The notes under the pieces were generated by a model, which worked only from the letters and a program-made list of their open reading frames with translations, had not been told where the DNA came from and searched no databases. A stretch of 64,000 nucleotides of DNA from Turneriella sp942492915 (lineage in GTDB: Bacteria; Spirochaetota; Leptospiria; Turneriellales; Turneriellaceae): NCBI GenBank assembly GCA_942492915.1, contig OW818662.1, positions 3,162,001-3,226,000 on the forward strand, read 5' to 3'. The translations under genes were made by a program, and so were the position numbers. Below are positions 7,081 through 16,100 of the stretch, one piece after another (position 1 is the first letter of the stretch; each line of letters begins with the position of its first letter).

Positions 7081-8931
7081 TTACGCAACTCGCTGCTTGA
7101 GAAAGACACGCAGTTCGTCAATGGTCAGAGGTTTCGCGTACAGAAAGCCCTGCAGGTAGTCGACCCCTTCATGTTCAAGCCAGACCGATTGGCCATTGTT
7201 TTCAACCCCCTCTGCGACCAGATCGAGCTGCAGCGCCCGACCTAGCGCTATGATCGAACGGACGATTGACGCATCGTTACGCGAGTGCGGCAGACCATCG
7301 ATGAAAGATTTATCGATCTTGATCTTTTCAACAGGCAACAGCTTGAGTCGTGAAAGCGACGAATAGCCGGTACCAAAATCGTCGACGCTGATACCGATGC
7401 CAGCTTCTCTGAGGCTGCTCAGCTGTGCGCTCACAAGTTCAAAATCGTGACTGATAACTTCTTCGATAACTTCAAGCTCAAGATGCGCACCCGGGAGGCT
7501 ATGCTGCTGCAGAAGGTCTTCGATTTCTGCGACGAGCTGGTTGTTGTACAGCTGCTCGGCAGAGAGGTTTACTGAAACGCGGCCAACGTCAAGGCCCTCA
7601 CTGAGCAGCGTCGCCGCGTCAGAACACGACTGTGCGAGCATGAAATGCCCCAGATCGCGCGACCTGCCGATTTCAGCAACCAGAGGTAAAAAGCGCGCGG
7701 GTGGCAACAGACCAAATTCGGGATGCTGCCAGCGCACGAGCGCCTCGACGCCCGTGTAGAGTTTGCTGCGCGCGTCAAAGATTGGCTGGTACCAGGCAGA
7801 AAACTGCCCCTGATCGAGCGCGCTCTGTATGTCGTCTACAAGGCGGCTTTTGTCTTGCAGCTGGCGGTAGCCGCCCTCGGTAAAAATGCCGACGCCGCCC
7901 TTGTTGTCGCGTTTGGTATTTTTGAGCACAATTTCGGCGGCGAGTATCGGGTCGGGCACAGCCTCTTGTTCGGGAAGGTGAAAATAGACGCCCGTCGTGC
8001 CGGTGATCGCAACGTTCGTGCCATAATCGGTGACAATCGGTGCTGCCACGATCGCGCGCACGTCGGCGAGAAATAGATCGATCTGGTTCTGGTTCTGCGC
8101 GCGCGGCAGCCAGAAACCCAGCGTGTCTCCGCTGACGCGGCCCGAAAGACAACCGTGAACCGCGCAGAGGCGGAGCGCTCTTTCTCCCAGAAGTTTCAGC
8201 GCATTATTGGCAACCATCTGCCCGTACTTGTCGTTGACAGCGGTAAACCCGTCGAGACCCAACAGGACGAGAACATGCCGCACGTTATCGGCCCGAGCTA
8301 TATCTTGAAATATATGCCGCTGAAACGAACGGCGGTTGATGAGACCGGTGAGGCTATCAAACTGCTCAAGAATATTCGTGTATCGGCGTTCTTCTTCCCA
8401 CAGGTTTTGCTCGTTAATTGCTGAAACGGCGTCGGCTGCCGCTGCCGCGAATGAAATGTCGAGCATCGACCACTGCCTGATCGTACCTTCGACTTCGATG
8501 CAGAGCACACCCGCAAATTTGCCGCCTGCAAAGATCGGGCAGTCGAGCAGCGAGGCAATCTGCAGCGGTCGCAGGTATTTTTCACTCAGTTCTGAAGTTC
8601 GACTGTCGTTTTGCGCGTCGCTCGCGTCGATGATACGGTCGTTGCGCAGCGCCGCAAAATAGCGCGGCAAATCGCGCTCGCTGAGCTCTGGCCCCGTACC
8701 GTAATGGTGCCTGCCACGTTCGTATTGCAATATGCACGCAATGGCATTGCCCCCGGTGTTCAGTCGCCACAGGCCGGCCCGCGCGACATTCATTTCATCG
8801 GCGCAGAACCGCAGAATGCGACGCAACTTTTCGTCGGTGCCGATGCCGACACTTTCTGCCCCATAGCGTATCTGCATGAGGCGTTGATGCCGTGCCGCGA
8901 GTGTCGTCAGATTTACCGGGTCAAAGGGCAT
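7081..8931 (-). CDS. GAF-GGDEF-EAL cyclic-di-GMP protein
   Basis: This 616-residue protein probably degrades c-di-GMP. A GAF-type sensor occupies about residues 20-170. A GGDEF domain follows, with D-S-L-T-G-L-I-N-R-R intact but the active-site loop reading R-V-S-G-D-T-L instead of G-G-D/E-E-F, so cyclase activity is unlikely. The EAL domain looks complete: V-E-A-L-V-R-W, an Asn in N-L-S-A-E-Q-L, E-V-I-E-E-V, V-D-D-F-G-T-G-Y-S-S, K-I-D-K-S-F, V-A-E-G-V-E-N and L-Q-G-F. I chose the ATG at 8931; the longer frame to 9120 would run into rnpA. The gene lies 70 nt downstream of rnpA on the same strand. Confidence 0.9.
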   Translation of the reverse strand: MPFDPVNLTTLAARHQRLMQIRYGAESVGIGTDEKLRRILRFCADEMNVARAGLWRLNTGGNAIACILQYERGRHHYGTGPELSERDLPRYFAALRNDRIIDASDAQNDSRTSELSEKYLRPLQIASLLDCPIFAGGKFAGVLCIEVEGTIRQWSMLDISFAAAAADAVSAINEQNLWEEERRYTNILEQFDSLTGLINRRSFQRHIFQDIARADNVRHVLVLLGLDGFTAVNDKYGQMVANNALKLLGERALRLCAVHGCLSGRVSGDTLGFWLPRAQNQNQIDLFLADVRAIVAAPIVTDYGTNVAITGTTGVYFHLPEQEAVPDPILAAEIVLKNTKRDNKGGVGIFTEGGYRQLQDKSRLVDDIQSALDQGQFSAWYQPIFDARSKLYTGVEALVRWQHPEFGLLPPARFLPLVAEIGRSRDLGHFMLAQSCSDAATLLSEGLDVGRVSVNLSAEQLYNNQLVAEIEDLLQQHSLPGAHLELEVIEEVISHDFELVSAQLSSLREAGIGISVDDFGTGYSSLSRLKLLPVEKIKIDKSFIDGLPHSRNDASIVRSIIALGRALQLDLVAEGVENNGQSVWLEHEGVDYLQGFLYAKPLTIDELRVFLKQRVA

Positions 8932-9001
8932 GCGTGGCTTTGATGGTCCACCGGCGTTGTCTCGTAAACAGATATCTGTGGTAAGCTGCCCGAGCAGGGC
9001 T

Positions 9002-9400
9002 CTATGGACGCAATGCAGGCTGCTGCTTTGGCAATCGTTTGAGAGCCGCCTGCAAATCAGCGCCCAGCTCAGCAAAGTCGAGATCCGCAACTTCTTTTTT
9101 GGGTACGATCGCGAGTTCAAAGCCCGATTGTTTCACTTTGCCTTCTTTAAGGAGTATAAACAGCGCCTCGCGTAACCGGCGCTTAATTCGGTTGCGCACG
9201 TGCGCGTCACCGAGCTTGCGGCTCACGGCGAAGACGACCTGAAAAGGGGGATTAACCTCGTTACTGCGTTCAAATCGCAGCATGAGATATTTGCCGAAAG
9301 CTTTGCCACCGCTCTTAAAGAGGTGGTCTATACTTTTCTTGAGTTTTAAACTGGTGAAGTAGTGAGAACGCTTGGGTATAATTGGTGTCGCAGACACCAA
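9002..9400 (-). CDS. rnpA: ribonuclease P protein component
   Basis: This 132-residue protein is the basic subunit of RNase P, which trims tRNA 5-prime ends with the catalytic RNA. The family block R-N-R-I-K-R-R-L-R-E-A is present at about residues 70-80, preceded by F-A-V-S-R-K-L-G-D-A-H-V. The start is probably TTG at 9400 or GTG at 9397; the TTG directly follows the rpmH stop codon, so translation is coupled. The rpmH-rnpA pair is usually next to dnaA and the replication origin. Confidence 0.93.
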   Translation of the reverse strand: MVSATPIIPKRSHYFTSLKLKKSIDHLFKSGGKAFGKYLMLRFERSNEVNPPFQVVFAVSRKLGDAHVRNRIKRRLREALFILLKEGKVKQSGFELAIVPKKEVADLDFAELGADLQAALKRLPKQQPALRP

Positions 9401-9571
9401 TTATCTTTTGACGATATCCCAGCGGCGGCGTTCGTCAGAAACTGTGAGTTTCCAACGGCCTTTCTGGCGGCGGCGACGCAGAACGTCACGACCTGCGGCA
9501 GTCTCATTGCGCGCACGAAAACCGTGTGTGCGGTTGCGTTTCTTGTTTGCGGGCTGCCATGTCCGTTTCAT
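9401..9571 (-). CDS. rpmH: 50S ribosomal protein L34
   Basis: Reading the reverse strand from the ATG at 9571 gives a 56-residue, very basic protein starting M-K-R-T-W-Q-P and containing K-R-N-R-T-H-G-F-R-A-R, then G-R-D-V-L-R-R-R-R-Q-K-G-R, the L34 signature. The normal length is 44-50 residues; here a short C-terminal tail (about 12 residues ending D-I-V-K-R) is added. It is immediately upstream of rnpA, which is the standard order. No Shine-Dalgarno sequence is visible before the ATG. Confidence 0.95.
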   Translation of the reverse strand: MKRTWQPANKKRNRTHGFRARNETAAGRDVLRRRRQKGRWKLTVSDERRRWDIVKR

Positions 9572-9637
9572 GGATGCAAATTTGCAGCGCGCGACAGGGT
9601 GTAAAGTATTATGAGAGCAGAAGGGTGCTGCGGCTCG

Positions 9638-9655
9638 GGAATTCCATAGCTATGG
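9638..9655. repeat. dispersed dyad half-site TTCCATAGCTATGG, copy 2
   Basis: The segment GGGAATTCCATAGCTATGG lies between rpmH (leftward) and the gene at 9763 (rightward). It shares the AGCTATGGAA core with the copies at 2481, 27210, 27258 and 39621. The core CATAGCTATG is itself palindromic. Confidence 0.55.
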
Positions 9656-9762
9656 CGGGCAGACAGGCCGCCAAGCCAAAAGTGCATTATGTCACATTAG
9701 GGACCAATATCCCCCTTTGGCGAATTCGCTCGACGCCCCGGCCAGCCACTGCAGAATTTTGC

Positions 9763-10161
9763 ATGGAGCAGGAATATTTTTTTCTTTTGCCAATTCTCGT
9801 TCTGGTCGCGGTCATCGCAATTTTCGGCTGGCTGTTCAAGCGCAAAGACCGGCTGCATGCAGCCGAAGCCGGCAAACGGCCAGCGTTCACTGAGAGTTGT
9901 GCCGGCGTTATCAGCTGGGTAACGTTCAAAGGGCCATTTATCAGAGTGGCGGTTTACGACAGCTTCATAGTCGTGAGCTGCGACCGCCAGTACTATCTGC
10001 CGTTCAGTCAAATTATGCGCATTGAACCATGCAGCTTTTTGTTTACTAAGGGCTACCGCATTCACCACAACATTGCCGAATACCCAAAGCGCATCGAGGT
10101 TTGGCTGACAGGCCGTGATCGGTTTGAAGCAGCGCTTGTGGGCAAGGTAAATCTCGCATGA
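9763..10161 (+). CDS. small membrane protein, unknown
   Basis: This 132-residue protein has one N-terminal transmembrane segment (about residues 5-25, ending K-R-K-D-R) and a soluble domain with no motif I recognise. I chose the ATG at 9763 because it begins directly before the membrane segment; upstream in-frame codons run back into rpmH antisense sequence. Its stop overlaps the ATG of the PDZ-thioredoxin gene (ATGA at 10158), so the two products probably act together in the envelope. The soluble part looks beta-rich (for example V-A-V-Y-D-S-F-I-V-V-S-C) and may resemble a PH-like fold, but I cannot confirm that. Confidence 0.7.
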   Translation: MEQEYFFLLPILVLVAVIAIFGWLFKRKDRLHAAEAGKRPAFTESCAGVISWVTFKGPFIRVAVYDSFIVVSCDRQYYLPFSQIMRIEPCSFLFTKGYRIHHNIAEYPKRIEVWLTGRDRFEAALVGKVNLA

Positions 10162-10958
10162 AATTCCGAATTTTCTTAGTCATATTTTTTGGTCTCTCGA
10201 TAATCTTTGCCGCAAACCTGACGGCAGAAAAGGCGGGCAGCGACGATAACGCAAGAAAGCCCTTACTCGGCGTCGTGCACACGGAGGCGGCGCGTGGCGT
10301 GGTTATACAAAAGATCATGCCCGACTCAGCTGCTGAGCGAGCAGGCCTCAAGCCTGGCGATGTCATCTTGTCAGTAAACAAGATCGAGATTCTCACAACG
10401 CGCCAACTCTTCAGCGAGATTCAGAAATACAGCGCTGGCACGGTCGTGGCTGTCGAATACGTGCGGGGCACGCGCACAGCGACACTTCAGGTCGCGCTCG
10501 GCGAACGCCTCGATTCCGGTTCGCTGATAAACCAACGGGCACCTGAGTTCACGCTACCGCTTGCGAATGGTAAATCGACATGGACATTGCCAGAGGGCAA
10601 AGTGGTCATTCTCGACTTCTGGGCGACGTGGTGCAGCCCGTGCGAAGGCGTGCGTCACGCCCTTGAGGATTTCAAAGCGCGACACAAAACCGCCGCTATT
10701 GAAATTGCAGGCATCACGAACGAAGACATGGCGACAGTCAAAACCTTCTACCGAAACAGAAATGCGCCATATTCGATTTTGATCGATACTACCAATGATA
10801 TCACGTTGAAATACCGTGTCGCGGGTTACCCGACGCTCGTTGTGGTCGACGGAAAGGGAATTGTGCGGTTCGCGGGTTTTGCCTCGGGCGGTGGCCTCGA
10901 AGCCGCATTAAAAATGGCGCTTGAATTTGCGCCAGAGCGCCCGGGCAAAGGGAAATAA
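10158..10958 (+). CDS. PDZ-thioredoxin fusion (TlpA/ResA-like)
   Basis: This 266-residue exported protein has an N-terminal signal peptide (about 1-20). A PDZ domain follows at about 35-110 (G-V-V-I-Q-K-I-M-P-D-S-A-A-E-R-A-G-L-K), then a TlpA-type thioredoxin domain at about 120-260. The active site is W-C-S-P-C, followed by a cis-Pro in G-Y-P-T-L-V-V. Such proteins reduce or rearrange disulfides in the periplasm, and the PDZ part could select client proteins. It overlaps the preceding membrane-protein gene by four bases. PDZ plus thioredoxin in one chain is an uncommon order. Confidence 0.88.
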   Translation: MKFRIFLVIFFGLSIIFAANLTAEKAGSDDNARKPLLGVVHTEAARGVVIQKIMPDSAAERAGLKPGDVILSVNKIEILTTRQLFSEIQKYSAGTVVAVEYVRGTRTATLQVALGERLDSGSLINQRAPEFTLPLANGKSTWTLPEGKVVILDFWATWCSPCEGVRHALEDFKARHKTAAIEIAGITNEDMATVKTFYRNRNAPYSILIDTTNDITLKYRVAGYPTLVVVDGKGIVRFAGFASGGGLEAALKMALEFAPERPGKGK

Positions 10959-11161
10959 TTTGCCTTTTGCGCTCTCATTTGCCTGGCAATCCCGATATCA
11001 CGACCGGATCATTCGAGACGACAAATCTTTGCGAAAAATACGTCTGTATATTTCATACAATCCGGTGAATTGGGAAAAAGACCGATTAAACGAACCGCGG
11101 CGATGAAACAATGGCGCCGCGTCGTTCATGATATATCATCGCGTGGGTTCGTAATTTTGCC

Positions 11162-11189
11162 GTAGAGACGCAGCATGCTGCGTCTCTAC
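11162..11189. repeat. 28-bp perfect palindrome
   Basis: The half is GTAGAGACGCAGCA, followed by its exact reverse complement, so there is no loop. Palindromes of the form GTAGAGACG...CGTCTCTAC are widely dispersed in other bacterial genomes. Here it sits in a spacer before a secreted-protein gene and has no T-run. Confidence 0.8.
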
Positions 11190-11227
11190 CACGGAAGCCC
11201 GACATACCGCCTAAATTATGAAAACGC

Positions 11228-11257
11228 GTGACGGGGTGGGCCGCGCCATGGTATATT
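11228..11257 (+). promoter_or_regulatory. candidate sigma-70 promoter of the Fn3-nuclease gene
   Basis: GTGACG (4 of 6 matches to TTGACA), an 18-bp spacer and TATATT. The -10 ends 11 nt before the ATG at 11269 and no Shine-Dalgarno sequence is visible, so the transcript would have a very short leader. Confidence 0.4.
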
Positions 11258-11268
11258 GTGAGAAACAA

Positions 11269-12549
11269 ATGATTCGGTCGTTTGAAAAAATTTGGTTAAT
11301 GTTGCCTGCAGCCGTCTTGGCGGTGCATTGCTCATATAACCAACGCGTCAATGCGCAAGATACGCCAGAGGCTGCGGGCACGCCCTACACTCCGCCTGCG
11401 CCGATCGTTGACACGACGCCACCGGCAAATGTGACCTCGGTATTGCTGACACCGGGCAATCAGAATATCCGTATCAGTTGGGAGGCACCGCCGCAGGGAG
11501 ATTATAAAGCCACACGAATCTATAGGGCAGCCTCGGCTGCTGATTTGAACAATGCCGGCACACGAATCGTATTGTGCGACAATTGCAGCGACCCAGTAAC
11601 AGACGCGTCGCTCACAAATGGGCAGACGTACTGGTATAGGCTAATCTCGTATGATCAGACGGGCAATGCAGCGAGCGGCACAACAGTCTCATCAACGCCG
11701 GTGAACGCAGCCATTGCCTGTGACAACACAACAGATGCCGATTGCTTGCAGATAGCGACCTTCAATTTGGAATATTTCACCAGCGGCTTCGACGGCAACA
11801 ATTCTACCACCCAACAGACGGCGAAACAGACGGGCGTCGCAAATGTTATTCTGAACAACGGTCTCGATATCGTTGCCGTGCAAGAAATTAAGGACTACGG
11901 GGTTTTCACCGCATGGGTCGCAAGCCATCTGGGCGACGACTGGGCATATCTCGTGGCGTCATCGGGGTGCAGCGCACGCCTTGGCTATGTCTACAAGCGC
12001 TCGCTGGTGAAGCTGGTATCGCAAGAAGAACTCTCGTCGTCGCCCTTCAACAACGGTGATTGGGATGGCTGCCTGAGGCGGCCGCTGCAGGCCGTGTTTC
12101 AGGCGAAACATTCAGACCGGCAGTTCAGGCTCGTGAATGTGCACCTGAAGGCGCTGACAGATTCTGCGGCATGTGCAACACGGCAGGCGCAGGCCGACGA
12201 TCTGAGCGCTTACCTCTCAGCGACGAACACGACGCCAACTCTGCTGCTGGGCGACCTCAACGATGAAGTTAAGACGGGCGTCGGCATCTGCACAACAGCA
12301 AGTATCGATACGCTGAACGCGATTGAAACCAACACAAACCTGAAAATTCTGACGCAATCACCGACGCTTGACACGACACGCTTCACAAACATTCCTTATA
12401 GCTCGACGATTGATCACCTCGTGGTGAACACCACCTTCGAAGCCTGGCTGCACTTTGCGCGCTCGAGCTGGGTTGCCGATATTATTGTGCACAATGACCA
12501 GACGATCTCAGACCATCAGCCGGCACTGTTGTGGTTGAAGTTACGCTAG
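11269..12549 (+). CDS. secreted Fn3-endonuclease/exonuclease/phosphatase protein
   Basis: This 426-residue protein has a signal peptide ending near L-A-V-H-C (a poor lipobox, Cys21). A fibronectin type III-like domain spans about residues 50-145, and an EEP-fold phosphodiesterase domain about 165-425. The EEP catalytic set is present in order: A-T-F-N-L-E, V-A-V-Q-E-I, N-V-H-L-K, L-L-G-D-L-N-D-E, S-T-I-D-H and I-S-D-H-Q-P. Related secreted proteins cleave extracellular DNA or remove phosphate from nucleotides or lipids. I start at 11269 because it opens directly on the signal peptide. Confidence 0.88.
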   Translation: MIRSFEKIWLMLPAAVLAVHCSYNQRVNAQDTPEAAGTPYTPPAPIVDTTPPANVTSVLLTPGNQNIRISWEAPPQGDYKATRIYRAASAADLNNAGTRIVLCDNCSDPVTDASLTNGQTYWYRLISYDQTGNAASGTTVSSTPVNAAIACDNTTDADCLQIATFNLEYFTSGFDGNNSTTQQTAKQTGVANVILNNGLDIVAVQEIKDYGVFTAWVASHLGDDWAYLVASSGCSARLGYVYKRSLVKLVSQEELSSSPFNNGDWDGCLRRPLQAVFQAKHSDRQFRLVNVHLKALTDSAACATRQAQADDLSAYLSATNTTPTLLLGDLNDEVKTGVGICTTASIDTLNAIETNTNLKILTQSPTLDTTRFTNIPYSSTIDHLVVNTTFEAWLHFARSSWVADIIVHNDQTISDHQPALLWLKLR

Positions 12550-12605
12550 CCGCGACTGCCAGACTTGTACTGATTTCCATTCTCAATCAGCACCTGCGTT
12601 TCTTT

Positions 12606-12634
12606 TTGACGCCGTGAACGAACTTGCATATTCT
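12606..12634 (+). promoter_or_regulatory. promoter of the metal-resistance pair
   Basis: TTGACG (12606-12611), 17-bp spacer, TATTCT (12629-12634). The ATG of the His-rich gene lies 10 nt after the -10, so the leader is only a few nucleotides long. This probably drives both the His-rich gene and the RND pump. Confidence 0.6.
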
Positions 12635-12644
12635 GCGAATGTAG

Positions 12645-13037
12645 ATGCGGCGCTTCGCGACAATCAATCTTGTGTATCTTGCATTTGTTGCGGGCTCTGC
12701 GCTGTCGAGCGTACACATTGATCACGAGGGCAGCCACCGCGAACCATGCGCCGGCAACGAAATCAGCGCCTCATGCCACGCTGACGTACCGCATGAACAT
12801 GATGCCACGCACGCTGGGCAAGAATCTCTCTTCGAGCACACCTTTGAAAACGGTAACTATGAGAATTCGGCAGTACTGGTCGCACCGGCCTTTGTCGCTA
12901 TCACTATTCCCCCTGCAATTGACCCGGTTTTGTTTCGCAGCACAAGCTTGCTCAAAGTGTGGATTTCTGACGATACCGTTCTTTTACCTCAGCTACATTC
13001 GTCTCCCCAATCTTCCCGGGCACCGCCTGCTGCCTGA
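12645..13037 (+). CDS. His-rich exported protein, putative metal binder
   Basis: This 130-residue protein has an N-terminal hydrophobic signal (about 5-22). It is followed by a stretch crowded with possible metal ligands: H-I-D-H-E-G-S-H-R-E-P-C, S-C-H-A-D-V-P-H-E-H-D-A-T-H and, slightly later, F-E-H. It lies just upstream of a heavy-metal RND pump with a promoter of its own, as do small periplasmic metal sensors or chaperones in such operons. I do not recognise a family. A second open frame at 12670 covers the same DNA but lacks these features. Confidence 0.65.
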   Translation: MRRFATINLVYLAFVAGSALSSVHIDHEGSHREPCAGNEISASCHADVPHEHDATHAGQESLFEHTFENGNYENSAVLVAPAFVAITIPPAIDPVLFRSTSLLKVWISDDTVLLPQLHSSPQSSRAPPAA

Positions 13038-13054
13038 AGCCCAAGGCTTCAGGC
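13032..13054 (+). promoter_or_regulatory. stem-loop in the leader of the RND pump gene
   Basis: GCCTGAAGC, loop CCAAG, then GCTTCAGGC: a 9-bp stem overlapping the stop of the His-rich gene (TGA 13035-13037). There is no U-tract, so it is more likely an mRNA stability or attenuation element than a terminator. Confidence 0.45.
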
Positions 13055-13107
13055 ATACGCAGGTCGCTGAAACCTGAATTCAGCAATTTCTGACTCTGGG
13101 GAGATAT

Positions 13108-16100
13108 ATGTTAAAAAAAATTCTGGAAATCGCACTCGCGAACCGCGGCACAGTGGTACTAGCCATGGCTGGCACGCTTGCGCTCGCGCTGACGTTTGCG
13201 CTCAGGCTGCCTGTAGACGCCGTGCCCGACATCACCAATGTACAGGTGATCGTCAATGCGAAAACAGGCGGGCTCGACCCGCAGCAGGTTGAAAAATCCG
13301 TTACCTATTTTGTCGAAACAGAGATGGCAGGTCTGCCCAATGTGAAAGAGGTCAGGTCGCTCTCGCGGTTCGGGCTCTCGCAGACCGTCGTGATTTTTCA
13401 CGACGACACCAACATCTATTGGGCGAGGCAGCAGATCGCAGAGAAAATCATCAAAGCGTCTGCTAGCTTGCCCGCCGGGGTAGTGCTCGATATGGCGCCG
13501 ATTACGACGGGCCTCGGTGAAGTGTTCATGTACGCGGTTCTGCCGAAGAGCGGTAGCGCACTCTCTAAGAAATCCGAAAAAGAGCAATTGGTTTACCTGC
13601 GCACCATTCAGCATTTTATCATCAGACCTTACCTCAAATCGAACATTTCGGGTGTCGCCGAAGTCGATTCGCTCGGCGGCTATGAGCGGCAGGTGCACAT
13701 CGAAAGTGACCCGGTTAAAATGGAACAATTCGGCGTAACGTTTAACCTGATCACTGAGACGCTCAAGAGTCTGGGCGACAATTATGGCGGCGGCTACATC
13801 GAACGTGACAGCCAGCAATTCATCGTCAGCACCTATGCGGGCTTCAATCTAGAGCAGATCAAAGAACTGCCGCTGCGCATGAACTGGACGGGCGCGCCGA
13901 TTCGTCTGAAGCAGGTTGCCTACATCGGTAACTACCATTCGCAGCGTATCGGCGCGGCCACATTTAACGGAAAAGAAACCGTGCTCGGTACCGTGCTCAT
14001 GCTTTCGGGACAAAACAGCCGCGATGTCGCGCTGCAGGCTGAAGAGGCGCTAAAGCATGTACCCCTGCCCGACGACGTAACAACCGAAGTTTTGTATTCG
14101 CGCAGTTTTCTCGTCAATGCAACAGTAAAGACGATTGTGAAAAATCTCGCCGAGGGTGCCGGCATCGTCGTTTTGATACTCTTTCTTTTTTTGGGAAACC
14201 TTCGCGCGGCTTTTTTTGTCGCGCTGGCGATTCCCGTGTCGATGGCGGTGGCGCTGATCGGCATGAAGGTCTTTGGTATTTCGGCGAATCTTATGAGTCT
14301 GGGTGCGCTCGATTTTGGTCTCATTGTCGATGGCTCCATTGTAATGATGGAAAACCTGCTGACCCGAATGGAGCACCACCAGCCCAAAAATCTGAAAGAA
14401 AGGCTCGAAATGGCCACGGATGCCACCCTGCAGATCATGGCGCCGATGACTACCGGCATGGTGATCATCATGTCGGTGTATATACCCATTTTGACGCTTG
14501 AAGGCATCGAGGGTAAACTCTACTACCCCATGGCGGTCACGGTGCTTTTCGCATTAGGTGGAGCGCTCGTGGTAGCCGTGCTGGTGATGCCGGTTTTGGG
14601 TGTTTATCTGACGACCAAGTCGAAGCCGCATAAGACAAAGATGTTCACGGCCATATCTGCCGCGTATGAACCGATTTTGAATTTTCCTCTGAAGCACGCG
14701 AAACGGTTTGTTCTACCGATAGTTGCGTTCTTTGTCGTCTGTGCATTTCTCTTCACGCGACTTGGCGCCGACTTCATGCCACCGCTCAACGAAGGCGACA
14801 TGACGCTGAACCTGCTGCACGACGCGCGCATGTCGCTTACTGAATCCATCGACCGGGAGCGCAAGGCAGAGGCGATCATCGCTGCGTACCCAGAGGTTGA
14901 AAAGGTGTTTGGCCGCATCGGCACGAGTGAAGCGGCGACCGACCCGATGGGCGTCAACCTGACCGATCTGTTTGTTATCCTCAAAAAAGACACCAAGAGC
15001 TGGCGCAAAGGCGCGAGCGGCAAGACGCTGACACCCGACGAACTTTTTGCGCTGATGCAGCGCGACCTGCAACCGGTACTCGCCAAGACCAACCGGCTCG
15101 CCGAATCAGAGCTCGCGCAGACACAACCGATTGCTATGCGGTTTAATGAGATACTTGAAGGCAGCCGGGCCGATGTCTCGCTCAGAATTTATGGCAAAGA
15201 CCTCGAGACGCTTTTCGCACTGCAAGAAAAAGCCGTGACGATTATGGAGAGCATCAAGGGCGCAAAGGCCGTCTCGCTCGATGCCCTGACGGCCCTCAGG
15301 CGCAGTTCGGTCATTCAGCTCAAACTCAAATATGACAAGATCAATTTTTATGGGCTGTCGGTGGCGAATGTGAATGAAGGCTTTCAGGCAGCGATGGTCG
15401 GGCTACCGATTGGCAGTTACTACGAACACGACTGGCGGTTTCCGATTGTGGTGAAGCTCGACGATGAGAGCCGAAGAAATGTCGGTTTGATCAAGCGATT
15501 GCCGATCGCGCTGCCCGCTGGCGGCACCATCGCGCTCGGCGAGCTCGCCGACTTTCAGGAACGCACGACGATCACTTCGATCTCGCGTAGCGGGCTCAAC
15601 CGCTATGCAGGCATCGCGATCTACCTCGGCGATCGCGACACGCTCTCTTTTGTGCAAGAAGCACAGGCCCGCATTAAGGCCGATTTGGGCCTGCCCACAG
15701 ACTTCAGGCTGCAATGGGGTGGGCAGTTCAAGAACCTTGAACGTGCCCGCCTGCGGCTGATCATTGTCGTGCCGCTGATACTCGCGGCCATCTTCTATCT
15801 GGTGTGGCGAACTTTCGCATCGATTCGGCAGACCGTATTGATTTTTTTGACGATCCCTTTCGCGTGGACGGGCGGTATTTTGTCGCTGTATTTTGCAAAC
15901 ATGACATTCTCTGTCTCGGCGGCGATCGGCTTCATTGCACTTTCGGGACTTGCGGTGCTAAACGGCCTCGTGAAGGTTAAATACCTGAACGACCTGGTCG
16001 CCGAAGGGCATAGCGTCGCCGAAGCGGTAAAGCTCGGGGCGCTCGGTCGCCTGAGGCCCGTGCTCATGACGGCGCTCGTCGCCAGCTTTGGTTTTTTGCC

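Larger units (their letters stand above)
10959..11268. other. 310-bp intergenic region with a 28-bp palindrome
   Basis: No gene is evident here. It holds the palindrome at 11162-11189 and, at its right end, a candidate promoter for the nuclease gene (GTGACG at 11228, 18-bp spacer, TATATT at 11252). The left two thirds shows nothing I can name. Confidence 0.6.

Noticed and set aside
7072..7081. GTAGAGAC as second copy of the 28-bp palindrome
   Set aside because: Only 8 bases match and no inverted partner follows.
12670..13077. Open frame overlapping the His-rich gene
   Set aside because: It lacks a signal or domain, starts inside the better frame, and has no ribosome-binding site.
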